Shown here: positions 1 to 11,271 of the stretch, piece by piece
How positions within the stretch are numbered: position 1 is the stretch's first letter
How the letters are laid out: every line of letters begins with the position of its first letter
Source of the DNA: Podochytrium sp. JEL0797
Lineage: Eukaryota > Chytridiomycota > Chytridiomycetes > Chytridiales > Chytriomycetaceae
DNA length: 33,021 nucleotides
Assembly: GCA_027596195.1 (NCBI GenBank)
Contig: JADGJG010000187.1
Span: 1 to 33,021 of the forward strand
Reading direction: 5' to 3'
Translations under genes and position numbers: made by a program
Notes under the pieces: model-generated
The model's database searches: none
Seen by the model: the letters and a program-made list of their open reading frames with translations, nothing else
What the model was told of the DNA's origin: nothing

Positions 1-111
1 TTACGCAAGACCTGGTGAAAATTTGCAAATCCTGGCTCTATCGCCATCCCCCTGGAGATTTTCCGGAAATGTAAAAACAAAAACAAACATCGGGGGACTC
101 GACGCGACCAC

Positions 112-395
112 CGAAGCGGAAGGCAACACGGCTATGGGGTGATGTTACGGTCCGTCTTCGAACACGGTTCTTCGGGTGCCTCCATAGTCAGCCAATGCTT
201 TTCGAATTTGGTTTGTTGCCCGAAACTCGGTTGCGACGCGCGTCGACACAAAAACACACACAGACACACACACGAGCGGAAAGCAACACGGCGATGGGGT
301 GAGGTCACGGTCCGCTTCACACACGGAACTCGAGTTCCTCCATCGTTTTGCTGATGTTTTCCTCACTGGTTTGTTGCTGGATGCTCGTGTGCCAC
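112..395. repeat. Pair of diverged direct repeats
   Basis: Two stretches, about 112-190 and 272-350, share an order of blocks: GCGGAA, then GCAACACGG, a short GATGGGGTGA-like block, ACGGTCCG, an ACACGG block and a CTCCAT block. Further shared pieces follow in each copy (GGTTTGTTG near 209 and TGGTTTGTTG near 367). The offset is about 160 bp. Similarity is clear in the first 80 bp and fades afterwards. There is no open frame conserved between the copies that I would call a gene. Confidence 0.5.
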
Positions 396-1004
396 GTGTC
401 GGCTCGTTTTTGACTCGGATCTGGATGTCAGGATGCGTGGGATCAGATATTACTTTTTATTTTACACGAGTCCCAGTGGATCCTGGATTGTCGGCGTTGC
501 GTTGTGGGGAAGTGTTAAGTAATTTCCTCATCTGGATCAAAAACCGCTTATGCAGCGATGACCACGACTGGTGGACTTGGAGGGACGCGTGACGAACACG
601 TCTGGAGCGTTCTCGTCGCGATCGTCGTGAGTAAAAGAAGCGAACAGCAATGTCCTTCTTTGAGTCCTTCTTTGAAACTGATCCAGACACAAAACTCCGT
701 CTTTTGCTTTATTTATCAATGTGTTAGTGTAAATAAATGTCGAAATGCCATTATAATCTTTTTATCGCTCGCGGGCTGTGTCAACCAATTGTAGAGCGAG
801 GTGGCCGTTCACTTTCCTTCTCCGCCAAGTCGAAATTCACGCGTTTCACGATGGGAATGTCCAACTCACGTGATAACATATCCGCGACCGCAAGAATCGA
901 ATGTGATGGTATTCCAACTTGGTTCGTAATGGATAATGGATGTGAGGGCACACCAATGAAGGCATTTATATAATCACCAGTGACGATGCAAAATAAAAAG
1001 ATTG

Positions 1005-1010
1005 TTTATT
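1005..1010 (-). terminator. Poly(A) signal of the Sec7-type gene
   Basis: AATAAA on the minus strand about 9 nt past the stop codon of the Sec7-type gene. It implies a very short 3' untranslated region, as also seen for several other genes here. Confidence 0.5.
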
Positions 1011-1018
1011 AAAACTAT

Positions 1019-4000
1019 TCAGAGAGACATTTCTGCACGTGATTCTTGAAGAACGCCTGTGCGCTGAGTTGATTTGGCAGGAGCGGCCGCCGTTTCCTGC
1101 TGGGCAGAAATCCCATACGCGAACCCAGCCCTCACGAGCAACGAATGCATCACGAGTCGGATATCGGTACTCACTTCATGCAACAAGAGGTTCAAGACCT
1201 CGTTGTAAAACATTGGAATGTGTTTTTTGAATTGGTTGTCGTCAAAGTCAATCAGCGCGTTCAAAATTGTAACGACAACGGGCCTCCAAGCGGCCACGTT
1301 GCGTTTCTTGGATTCGGGGTCGAGGCTGTTGTAGTTGACGAGAATGCTGTAACTCAGCCTGTGCAAAAAAAGTTTTGTCAGAATTTTCGCCGCGTCAAGG
1401 GGAAAATAACGTGTACTCACGGAATCAATCGCTTTTCAATGTCGGGGCGCATTGCGTGCCTCTCTTCACTCGAATCAGAGTACATCTTGATCAAGATGCC
1501 AATGTAGGTTGACACACTGCTGGTTTCCTGCTTCAAGAGGTTTGGCAGAGTTTTCATGAATCCCATTCGATACAGGGCCATTCTCAAATCCATGTCCTCA
1601 TTGAACGCTTTGGCAAACTGATAACTTCTCTCGAGACAGTCAATCAAGACAAAAAGATGTTCTGAAGACAGTGACTTGTAAACCGTGTCTGAGCCCGAAG
1701 ACAACACTTCCTGCAGCGTTTGGATGACGAGCAAGTGCAAAATACATTTCGTGATAATCCCCGGAAACTCTTTCTTCAACGGTTTCGGACGGCCAGTAAT
1801 GTCAGGGACAACAGATTGCGTTGCCGAGAAGGAACTCTGCTCAACAACACTGACGACCCTCGAATTAGCATTTTGTACAGACATGGTTCCGATTTCTGCA
1901 TCCTGTTCGTCGGATTCGGGCGGAGCAATCACGCCTGTAGGCTCTTGAGGCATCTCGGCGCGGTAATCGAAGAACAGAGCGTCCGGGGTTGTGACTTTGA
2001 ATAAATGAACGAAGATGGAGCAGACGCGTTCCCACATTGCGTTGTCCATTTTCTGGATGTTGGTTTCAATGAATTGCTGCAGGCATGTGGATCCGATGCG
2101 GGCCAGTGTCTCGTTTTCTGCAATTCAACATTGAGAAATGCGAGCAAAAAATCCAACGAGGCTGAATCAATTACCTTGGGTCATGCAAACAATCAAGAGA
2201 TCAAAGATTCCATCCACACAAAACATCAATTCGTCCAAATACTGCCCAAACAAATCGATAAACTGCTTCAGAACCTGGATCATGGTGGTGCTGACCCACA
2301 AACTCATTTCCTCCTTGGACGCGAACTTGCTGACTGTATTTCCACCGCTCTCTGGCCTAGAGTTTTTCAAGTCATCGAAAATAGGGAACAGCACCCCCTT
2401 GGCCACAATTTCCCACGAGTCGCGTGAAAACGAGGCCCCATGGACTTTGAGTGCGTCAAACAGATGCGCTAAAGCGCGCGTGCGGACCTCCAGCTCGCAC
2501 GTCATAATCACGAGATACAGTGCGTGGAAGACGGGGAACCAGAATTTGAAGTAAATATCCTCAATGGAGGAAGTCGAGTTGAGGTCTTGCAGGGAGGGGC
2601 TCGGTTGTGTTCCTGTGGCAGAGGCCAATTGAGACGCCTTTTCCATGCCGTTCAGAATTAGTTTGGCAGCAGGAGTTCCAGAGATCAATTCTGCCATAAT
2701 CTTTTCTGTGGGGATGGCAGTGGATTGGAGGATTTTCATTCCGCCAGATGCTTTGGCCAGTTCCAGAATTCTCGGAAACGATTGTCGCAGCAGCTCGATC
2801 GCTTGAAGACTGCATGTTTTATAAGTCTAAAGTCCAGAAGCTGAAAGCAATATACTGCGTACCTGGTCTTGGCATGGGTTTTGTTTTGGCAGAAGATGAC
2901 AATGCAAGAAACAAAGTCCGGAAAAGCCAAGTTTGCGACGATATTCTCAAAGTGGTTTTTGAAAATGGATTTCACAATGTCGAAGGAGAGAGTTAAAATT
3001 TGCTCTATTAAATTGGATTAGGAAGAAAGCGCGCAAATGGGTCGATATTCGTACCTTGTGGCTCTCTTGCAGCCCGGATGAATGCTCCAAACATTGCCTT
3101 CCATCCTGACTTCATTGATTTCGCTTTTGCTTGAATCATTTGCTGCAAGCATGCCAAAGCCATATCCTTGATTTTGACGTCGGGATTGTTTGCCAGAATA
3201 AACTCAAACGGCTTCAAAAAGTCCTTTTGGAACTTGAAATTCGGCAACTCCTCCAACTCCAAAAACTTCATGGCCAACTGTCGCAGCTTGTCGATAGCAA
3301 AAAAGCAAACCTGCGTGTTGCTGTGACACCCGACCTGATTGAAGTGCTCCCCCAAAATCGCCCACAAGTTGGACCACTCGACTCGGATTCTATTCATATT
3401 ATAGTACGAGATTTCAACCAGTCGTTGGAGGCAGTACATTCTTGGGTGTTCGGCAGTCGCGGAAGTGTTTGTGATTTCGTCCCACGACACTACGCACATT
3501 GCTTTCACAAATTCGAGAATCGCGCTGCCGTTCAGTTTGGCGGATGAAGCGAATACTTTGTCCACCGTCAACGTCATTGATTGGCAAAGGGCTCCAGCGA
3601 TTGCTTCTTCGTTCAGCAGACGGACTTCCTTCTTTGGTGAGGCAGCTCTCGACTTCGGATCAATCGGCCCTCTGTTACGCAGGAAGTAAGAATACAAAGT
3701 GGTATAAAATTGTGAGCGTACTTTTGATTTGCCAACTCTGCCGTAAACTGCTGAATTTTTTCAAGCTGGTTGATTGCGAGAACAACATCCATCCAATTTT
3801 CACCAATGTTGTTTCCAGAAGAAAGCGCAATATCCAATAAACACGTAATCGCCTCCACATTCTTGGGTTTCAAGTCATACACATTGTTCAAGTGCGTACA
3901 TTTCGCCAGCGTCGAAAGGAACGATTTTCTCTCGGCTTCCATTTCAAACATGCAAACAATCTTGGACGAGTGTTTGAATCCCTCAAGAGCAATTTGAATC

Positions 4001-7000
4001 AATTCCGTGTTTTCTGAATCTTGCAGTGGACCTGAGATGGCTGACAGAATCGCCATCCAAATGATCGAAAACATTGGTTTCACATGTTCATAATGGCTCG
4101 CGCTAAAGAATGCGCGCTGTTGCAGTTCGTTCTGAGGTGTGGCGCTCCCTGATTTTTTGTTCGACTTCATAAGGTTATTGAAAAGTGCTTCCGTTTTCGA
4201 AGACATTGATTCTCCCGCGTCTTTTTTGACTTGCGCCGCAAAAGATGGGCTGGTCGCCAATGGGGGCTTTACTTGCTTTTCCTCCTTCATCACGATCTCG
4301 TTTGTTTGAATTTCGTCGAAGATTGCTTCCAAGATGGCTGGAGACACGTCTTTTCCTTCATCGATTCCACTGACGTTCAGAAATTGGATGAGGACAACAT
4401 TCCATTCCGCACAATTCCAAATTCGCTCACCGATTGTTTTTCAAGAAATCAGCTTTCGTCATTCTCTTCTTCACTTGTGCATTATGCTGATCGGTGTTCA
4501 ACATGATAACACTATACGAGAGCACATACGCCGTGTCTGCGCTCGAAAAGCTCGTTGGGTTTCCTTGTACGTAGCGACCAGCAAATTTGAGCATGAATCG
4601 ATCAATTTTTTGCGATTCTCCTGGAAGTCTAAACGATTGCAAGAATGTTCTCAAGGCAGTGGTAAATGGCTGATGGGAGAATTCCATTTCATCAACGAAT
4701 GCATGCATAATTGTAATGTTTTCCTCATCCCTGTTTACGACCGATTAGAATCGCTTTGGAGACGTTTGATAAATTCCTCACCCTTCACCAAGATACTCTC
4801 CAATCATTGTCTTATTCAGCCCCTCGGTATGAAGCAAAAAGGAGGCAATTTCGCTTGGAGTTCTGGATGGAATGCACCCCGAGTCGATCAGATATTCAAT
4901 CCCCTGATTCAAAAAGTCCGTCAATAAGAAATTATTCATTCAATTTGTTTACCTTCTTGGGCTTGGTGTTGAATCGTTTGATACCCTCCAACAAAACTTG
5001 CTTTCGATGCTTCAGATTTTGAAACTGGGTGGGATCGTCAATACTAATAAATGGCTTGTCAGTTTCCTTCAGCATGCTCAACGCCGCGTCAGCGTCTTTA
5101 TCGCTGGCTGTGGATTGCATGTCTGTCTTTTTGGCATCGGCTTCGATTTTTGCCGTGATCCAAGTCACCAAGGGTCTCAAAACACCACGAACAAGCAGCT
5201 CCAATCCTCTCCGTTTGAGTTCGTTATAATCTCCGGTAGTACTATTCAGCTCACGGATCTGATCTTTCGTATATGTCGCCAAACTCGCAGTCATGAGAGA
5301 TGGTGGGCCGTTGGTGTACGAAATGCCGCTAGGAATCGTCATGGGGACCAACGGACTATTTGTGGAATTATTATGCTCTTGAATTAACATGGACAAGGTG
5401 TTGATCAAGCGTTCCCAAACGTTTTCTTGCGCCGAAGCTTCCAAGTCGCAGTCGTAATTCAAGTAGATTTCGACGAGAATCTTGCCGCCATCCGCGCTTG
5501 GGTCACTCAAAATTCGAAGGAGAGCTTTGAGCAAGGATGTTCGCTGATGAAATGTGACGGCGGTTTTGGCCTCTGCAATTGGCAGAACGATTTCGGTGAA
5601 GACTACAGATAGTTCGCGCTGAAAAAGTTTGATAGATATCAGCCAAAGTAGCACATGATTTCAATATATAGCTATATTACCTTCAAGGCTGCTCTGAGCC
5701 CGACAAGAGACTTGCCGAAAATCTCCATGCTGACGTCGAAAACGTGAGGAATTGGGCTCACAGTATTTCGGCTCAATGTCAAACATAAATGCTGCTTGAT
5801 GGCATAAACAAATTGCGAGTTTTCACGAGTGGTGTTGGCTGGAAACAGGCACGGGGTTTGTGCCAAGAACACATAAAGGTGCGACGACAGAAGCATGTTG
5901 ATCAGATGCAAGGATAGGAGCTTGGATCTCATGGTTGGAGATTTCAAATCAGTTCCATTCCTAATCAAATAAATGAGTATTCCTTTCTGTTTGGAAATAC
6001 CAAGCACGATTTTGCTCACCCTTCTTGCGGTGGAACTGGTTTCATGCTCATTTTACAAAGTGCTCGGAAGACGAGATGCAAATCTTTGTATGTCTGGTTC
6101 AAAGGATCAAGTTTTCTCTTGATCTCGTTGCTATCTTGAGTACCAACCATGGAAGCCCTGATCTTAAATTTTCAGAACAAGCATTATCAGACGAAAGCAC
6201 AATTTCTTACGAGCTATCCTGAGAATTTGCAAGCTTCGAAGCACAACCACTGTTTTCGTTACTTTGATTGGAAACCGATGGTCGCGTGGTCTCCGACTGG
6301 GGAGAATCCAGGACAGGAAAACTTCCATTTGCTTCCGATGTTACATTGCTGAGTTCTCTGACCAACGCCCTTGGGGCTTTTGGAGCTGGAACTTTGCTAA
6401 ACAGAGTCTGAACCATTTGCTGAAGGGTTGTTTGGGCCAACATCTGCGTGTTCTGAGATTTGGAAAACAAGAATATGTTGAAAGTAGTTCTGACGGCTCT
6501 CAGCAATACAACGCCATGGATTGCCGACTTTGGATCAGAAGATGAGATGGCGTTCATAAGAGCCTTCACAATTTGGAGCTGAAGCTTGTCGTCGGTGGTC
6601 TCGCCGGCAAACGCATCGCAGATTGTATCCACCACCTGACCCACAATACCATTCGAACTCTTGTCATTCTTGTCAGTATCGAATCCATCTTCTCCTTCCT
6701 CTGCTTCAGCCCTAAACTGAGCGGAGTTGCTTCTGACTGCGACGCCCGATGGGGCCAAGCTCGAAAATTTGGAAGGCTCTGGGGAAACGACGCCATTGTT
6801 GTTCACGTCCTCAGCAGGATCTGGCACAATATTGCAGCGCCCCCAATAATTGTATGTGAACAGCTTTCCGAGACAATCGATTGCAGTTGTTGAAAGCACC
6901 GGTTGATGTGATTGACACGCGATTTGAAATGGTTGGAATATAACTTGCATAGCTTGCAGATCAGGTTCCTTCTTTTCAAGAGCGACTGTGTGCGCGATGC

Positions 7001-7188
7001 CGAGATTAGTGCATTGTGTGACAATCTCGAAAGCCGCACTTACTCAGAGCCTGTTTTGAACTTGACAACAACGCAGGCAACTTCTTTCCCTCCTTCGCAA
7101 ACTGCTCGAGGGTATGCTTGATGAACGTCGCGCCTCCTCCCTGGCTGGTCATGTTTCCGGTGCGATTTTTTTGATTCTTCGATTCCAT
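1019..7188 (-). CDS. SEC7: Sec7/BIG-type ARF guanine nucleotide exchange factor
   Basis: Large ARF-GEF that activates ARF GTPases at the trans-Golgi and endosomes. I place 13 exons: 7188-7044, 6985-6211, 6157-6020, 5960-5681, 5618-4953, 4903-4782, 4730-4431, 4369-3722, 3671-3055, 3004-2863, 2809-2175, 2117-1421, 1358-1019. The joined frame is 5505 nt, 1834 residues, close to human BIG1/BIG2. The order is the family's: DCB region (about residues 15-230), HUS region with NYDCDLEA in exon 5, Sec7 domain (about 665-860), then HDS regions with ISYYNMNRIR, the FRFQKDFL-like FKFQKDFL, and LLKQET. The Sec7 domain has FRLPGE with the catalytic glutamate finger near residue 747. Exon 10 ends with about 17 residues not in human BIG1, so that junction is the least sure. 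The 58 nt first intron ends at 6986; reading straight through it would break the frame. The start at 7188 is the first in-frame ATG that leads into the DCB region. Confidence 0.96.
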
Positions 7189-7473
7189 TGTTGGAGGAGG
7201 CTCAAGTGCAACAAGAATCAACACAAAGGAAAAAGAGACACATAGTTAATGCTTCGCGCCTGAAAGTCTGTTCGTTCAGATTCGGACTTGAGCGCGAATG
7301 TGGTTGGGGTCGAAACACCGTCGACCGCAGTTTTATCAACGAAGAGGATTTCGTTCGACTCCATGCGTCACTCTCGATTTGGCGGATGCCGTATCCCCCT
7401 TCTTCTGCTCTCGAATAAACCTGGAATAACCCTTTCGAAAGTTTTTTTTTTGTTTTTTTTTTCAAAAACTGTC
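7189..7473. promoter_or_regulatory. Shared divergent promoter, Sec7-type gene and UTP12
   Basis: The two start codons face away from each other across 285 bp, so this spacer must hold both promoters and both 5' untranslated regions. A T-rich run (about 7442-7462) lies just before the UTP12 ATG. I see no clear TATA box. Co-regulation is possible but not shown by the sequence. Confidence 0.5.
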
Positions 7474-10400
7474 ATGCCCAAGTTATATTTGAAGTACAAG
7501 CAGGCAGCTTCCCTGGGCATTGTCAACTCCAGCAATGGTCCCATCTGCTACTCGAAAGATGCCAAATACGTCGTAGTACCTGCTCTCGAGAATGCGGCCG
7601 TCTGGGACCTCCGTAAAGGCGAATTGGTATGGGAACGATCGCGGCTTCATTCTTCGCGCCCGTTAACCTCTTGAATATGCACAGTTCGCCACGTGGGAAG
7701 ATATCGACAACAACTCGGAAGTCACTTGCATCGAAAGAAGTCCGTCCGGAGACACGTTTGCCGTGGGGTTCGTTTTTCTCACCCAACCCAAGAAAAAACA
7801 AAAAAACCCAACTCCATCTAAAACTCCCCGGAATTTCCAAACAGATACGCTGATGGATCCATCCGCCTCTGGGACTTTGAAACCTCGAGCACAACCACCA
7901 CTTTCACTGGTCACAAAACCGCCGTCTCGGCTTTTGCGTTCTCAAACGACGGATCGCGTCTCGCGTCTGGGAGTAAAGACACGGAACTCGTTGTGTGGGA
8001 CACTATTTCGGAAACGGGATTGTACCGACTGCGTGGGCATAAGGATCAGATTACGGGACTGCGGTTCATTGAGTCTTCGGCGTTTGGGTGCGATCACCTT
8101 GTGAGTTGTTCGAAGGACACGATGATGAAGTTTTGGGATTTGGGTAAGCCTTGGGAGAGGGGTGTTTTCTGATATTCCTTTTGTTTTGGGCAATTTGCTC
8201 ATTCGTTTTTTATGTTTCAAAGGCACTCAACATTGTGTCGAAACCGTGATTGCCCACCGTGGAGAAGTCTGGGCCATGGACGCATTCGAAGGAAACGTTC
8301 TCGACTCCACCACCGCTGCCGCCGACGAAGAGTTGGGAGACCGACCGACGCGAACGATCGTGACGGGTGGATCCGAGGGAGAAGTGCGCGTGTGGAAACT
8401 GGACCTCCAGGTGCTTGCGGAAAAGTTGGAACCCGTGGACAATGGTGCGATTGCATCCACCTTCACGGATGGCGAGATTGACGAGGACAAGTTGAAGCAG
8501 TTAAAGGCGGCGGAAGATGCGGCGGCTTTGAAAACGACGCAAAAGTGTGTGTCGTCTCATGGGGTGTTGGAAAGGCAGAGCAAGGAGCGCGTTTTGACGA
8601 TCCGAGTGCATGATTCGAGAAGATATCTTGTCGTTCAGGTGATTGGATCGTGCTTGTTTGGTCTTTTGTGTGTGTTTTAACCGGCATCTCCGAATTAGGG
8701 CACGGACCGATTGGCCGAAGTCTACAAAATCCGTACCGAATCCGAACTCCGCAAGCGCGAGGCCCGTTTGAAGCAGCGCCGCAACAAGGAAAAGAAATCG
8801 GACGAAATGGAAGTCGACGAATCCCCTCTCATCACCATTGCCGACGAAATTCCGCGCATTAGCGCAATCCGATGCGGTGGAAAGATTCGCTCCGTCGACG
8901 TGTCCCCCTCGACCCAGGCGTTCTCGTCCTCCAAGGAAGACATTACATTCCACATTGTGTGCTCGCTCACGACGAACCAGATTGAAGTTCACGCTGCCGG
9001 ATTGGACTCCAAGGAGGAGCCAACGAGACAAGAACTCGTGTTGGATTCTGCTGGGCATCGCAACGACGTTCGCACTCTCGCCTTGAGCAGTGACGACGCG
9101 GTCCTCTGCTCCGGTTCCCACAACACCATCAAGATCTGGAACATTGAAAGCCGAAAGTGCCTGTCCACAATGGATTCCGGATACGCGCTTTGCTCAACGT
9201 TTGTGCCCGGAAACAACCATGTCGTCGTCGGTACCAAGACCGGAGAGCTCCAAATCTTCCACTTGGGCAGCTACACCATGATTGAAAACATCCAAGCGCA
9301 TGAAGGAGCCATCTGGTCTCTGCAAGTCTGGCCCGATCGCCGCGGAATCACTACCGGAAGTGCCGACAAGGACGTCAAGTTTTGGGAGTTTGCGCTCGTG
9401 GAGGAAAACGGGAACAAGAAGTTGACGCTGACTCACGTGCGAACGCTGAAGCTCAATGAGGACGTGCTCGCCGTGCGTCACAGCCACGATGGGAAGATGC
9501 TCGCGGTTTCGCTGTTGGACTGTACCGTGAAGGTGTTTTACGCGGACACCCTCAAGTTCTTTTTGAGTTTGTATGGTCACACGTTGCCAGTGCTGAGCAT
9601 GGATATTTCGTCGGATGGGACGTTGATTGCCACTGGAAGTGCTGACAAGAGCATCAAGATTTGGGGTCTTGATTTCGGTGACTGTCACCGGAGTTTGCGC
9701 GCCCATGACGACAGTGTGATGGCTGTGAAGTTTGTCTTTGGAACGCACTACCTCGTTTCTGCCGGAAAGGACCGATTGGTGAAGTGGTGGGATTGTGACA
9801 AGGTGAGCCGTTTTATTGGATGCGATCATTACTCAACGAGGGAACCGATCGATTTTTGCACAGTTTGAGCAAATCATGAAAGTTCAAGGTCACCACGGAG
9901 AAGTCTGGGCTCTCGCTGTTGGAAAATACGGTTCTATTGTCGTCAGTGGTTCGCACGACCGCTCCATCCGAATCTGGGAGAAGACGGACGAGCAGGTACT
10001 TTCGATATCGATATTCTCGAGGACTCTCCCGTTTCTAATATTGAATTCTCTCTGCTAGTTTGCTCTCGAGGAAGAGCGCGAGCGTGAGCTTGAAGAGATG
10101 TTTGACAAAAACAACCTCGACGACGACGACAAGAACAACAAAGCCATTGGCTCCGGTGTGGCCACGGATTCCGAGATTGATGGGCTGTCCAAGTCTGTTA
10201 CGGGGATGGGTACGAACGGGGACGCCTCGGAAGTTGGTGACGCAGGTCGCAAAACGACTCAAACTCTGTTGGCCGGAGAAAAGATTATCACTGCGATGGA
10301 GGTGTGTGAGGAAGAGACCGAGAAAAAGGGGCTGGACGCCAAAGCGTTGCAGAGATGGGAGGAAAAGTGCAGAGTCGCGAAGGCGGCAGCTGTAAAGGAT

Positions 10401-10992
10401 GGAACCAAGGCCAAGTTGGAGGAAAAGCCGAAGCCAGAGCCAAGCAACCCGTATGTTGTGTCCGCCGGACTGGAGGAATGGTTGCCCGAGGCTTATGTTC
10501 TTCATGTGGTGGAGGGAATTCGATCGGGGGATCTTGATCAAGCTCTGATGGTCCTTCCGTTCACGCGAGTGATTGATTTGCTCAAAATACTTTTGGTGTG
10601 GGTCGAGCAGGTGTGTGTCGTTGTTTTTTATTTTTTATTTTTGTCAAATCGATTTCTAAACTTCACGCGTTCTTTTTTTCCAGGGATGGAATGCGCATGT
10701 TTCATCGCGAGTCTTGAACCACATTCTCCAAAGCCATCAAAGTGAGATTGTCTCCTCGCGAGTCTGCCGGCCCGTCCTGCTTCAGCTGAAATCGCTGCTG
10801 CCAGCGGCATTGCGCAAGGAACGCGACACGATTGGATTCAACTTGGCAGGTCTCAAGTACATGAGACGGGACTACGATGCCAATCACTCCAAAGACTTCC
10901 TTGACGCGATTGGCGTGGAAGATGAGGACGAAAAGAAGGGTAAGGGACACAGCAAGAACAAGCGCAAGAGGGTTGTGGTGACGAGTCGATAG
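7474..10992 (+). CDS. UTP12: Small-subunit processome WD40 protein Utp12/WDR3
   Basis: Nucleolar WD40 protein (yeast Utp12/Dip2, human WDR3), part of the UtpB module of the U3 processome that acts on pre-18S rRNA. Eight exons: 7474-7626, 7685-7767, 7845-8143, 8223-8638, 8699-9802, 9864-9995, 10059-10610, 10684-10992; 3048 nt, 1015 residues, somewhat longer than human WDR3. Two WD40 propellers are visible: the first includes [12 protein letters not shown] and [12 protein letters not shown], the second [29 protein letters not shown] and [12 protein letters not shown]. The stretch around [20 protein letters not shown] is nearly invariant in the family. A charged helical segment ([17 protein letters not shown]) separates the propellers. 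The Utp12 C-terminal helical domain spans about 870-985 and ends with a basic tail (KNKRKR) typical of nucleolar proteins. AATAAA follows at 11005. Confidence 0.97.
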
Positions 10993-11271
10993 TTTGTTGA
11001 GTGGAATAAAGAACACGCAAGAGAAAAAAGGGAAGAAGAAGAAGAGTTCCAGAAAAAGAGATTTCCAGAAGAGATTTCCAAAAAAAACCCCTTCGAATCC
11101 TTCCATCCCGCAATGATTGAACGGTCTTTCCCTGACAAGTTTCGGCCGCGCTGCCATCTCTTCCTGCTTGGCATCACATGGCAACTCCTCGTTCCTGTCC
11201 CCAGCATCACACATCTCCTGCTCGCCAAAAAAACACCGCCTTGGACTCGCCCGCCCACACTTCTCGAGACA
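10993..11271 (+). other. Spacer between UTP12 and the coiled-coil gene
   Basis: Contains the UTP12 3' end and the promoter of the next gene. AATAAA at 11005-11010 lies 13 nt past the UTP12 stop. A purine-rich tract runs from about 11019 to 11082. The downstream frame stays open back to an ATG at 11113; that start would add 53 residues with a hydrophobic stretch but no known domain, and I prefer the ATG at 11272. Confidence 0.45.
11005..11010 (+). terminator. Poly(A) signal of UTP12
   Basis: AATAAA, 13 nt past the stop codon of UTP12. Confidence 0.5.

Larger units (their letters stand above)
1..1018. other. Gene-poor left flank with repeats
   Basis: I see no convincing gene here. The open frames are short, overlap on both strands and match no family I recognise. 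The left part carries a pair of diverged direct repeats (listed separately) with a short CA/AC-rich tract between them at about 254-275. The right end holds the 3' end of the Sec7-type gene read from the minus strand. Confidence 0.5.

Noticed and set aside
6986..7043. An 18 nt mini-intron near 7026-7043 in the Sec7-type gene
   Set aside because: Its length leaves the frame wrong for the next block. The 58 nt intron ending at 6986 has a good branch site and restores the family alignment.
9194..9829. 211-codon minus-strand frame
   Set aside because: It lies entirely opposite the conserved WD40 exons of UTP12.
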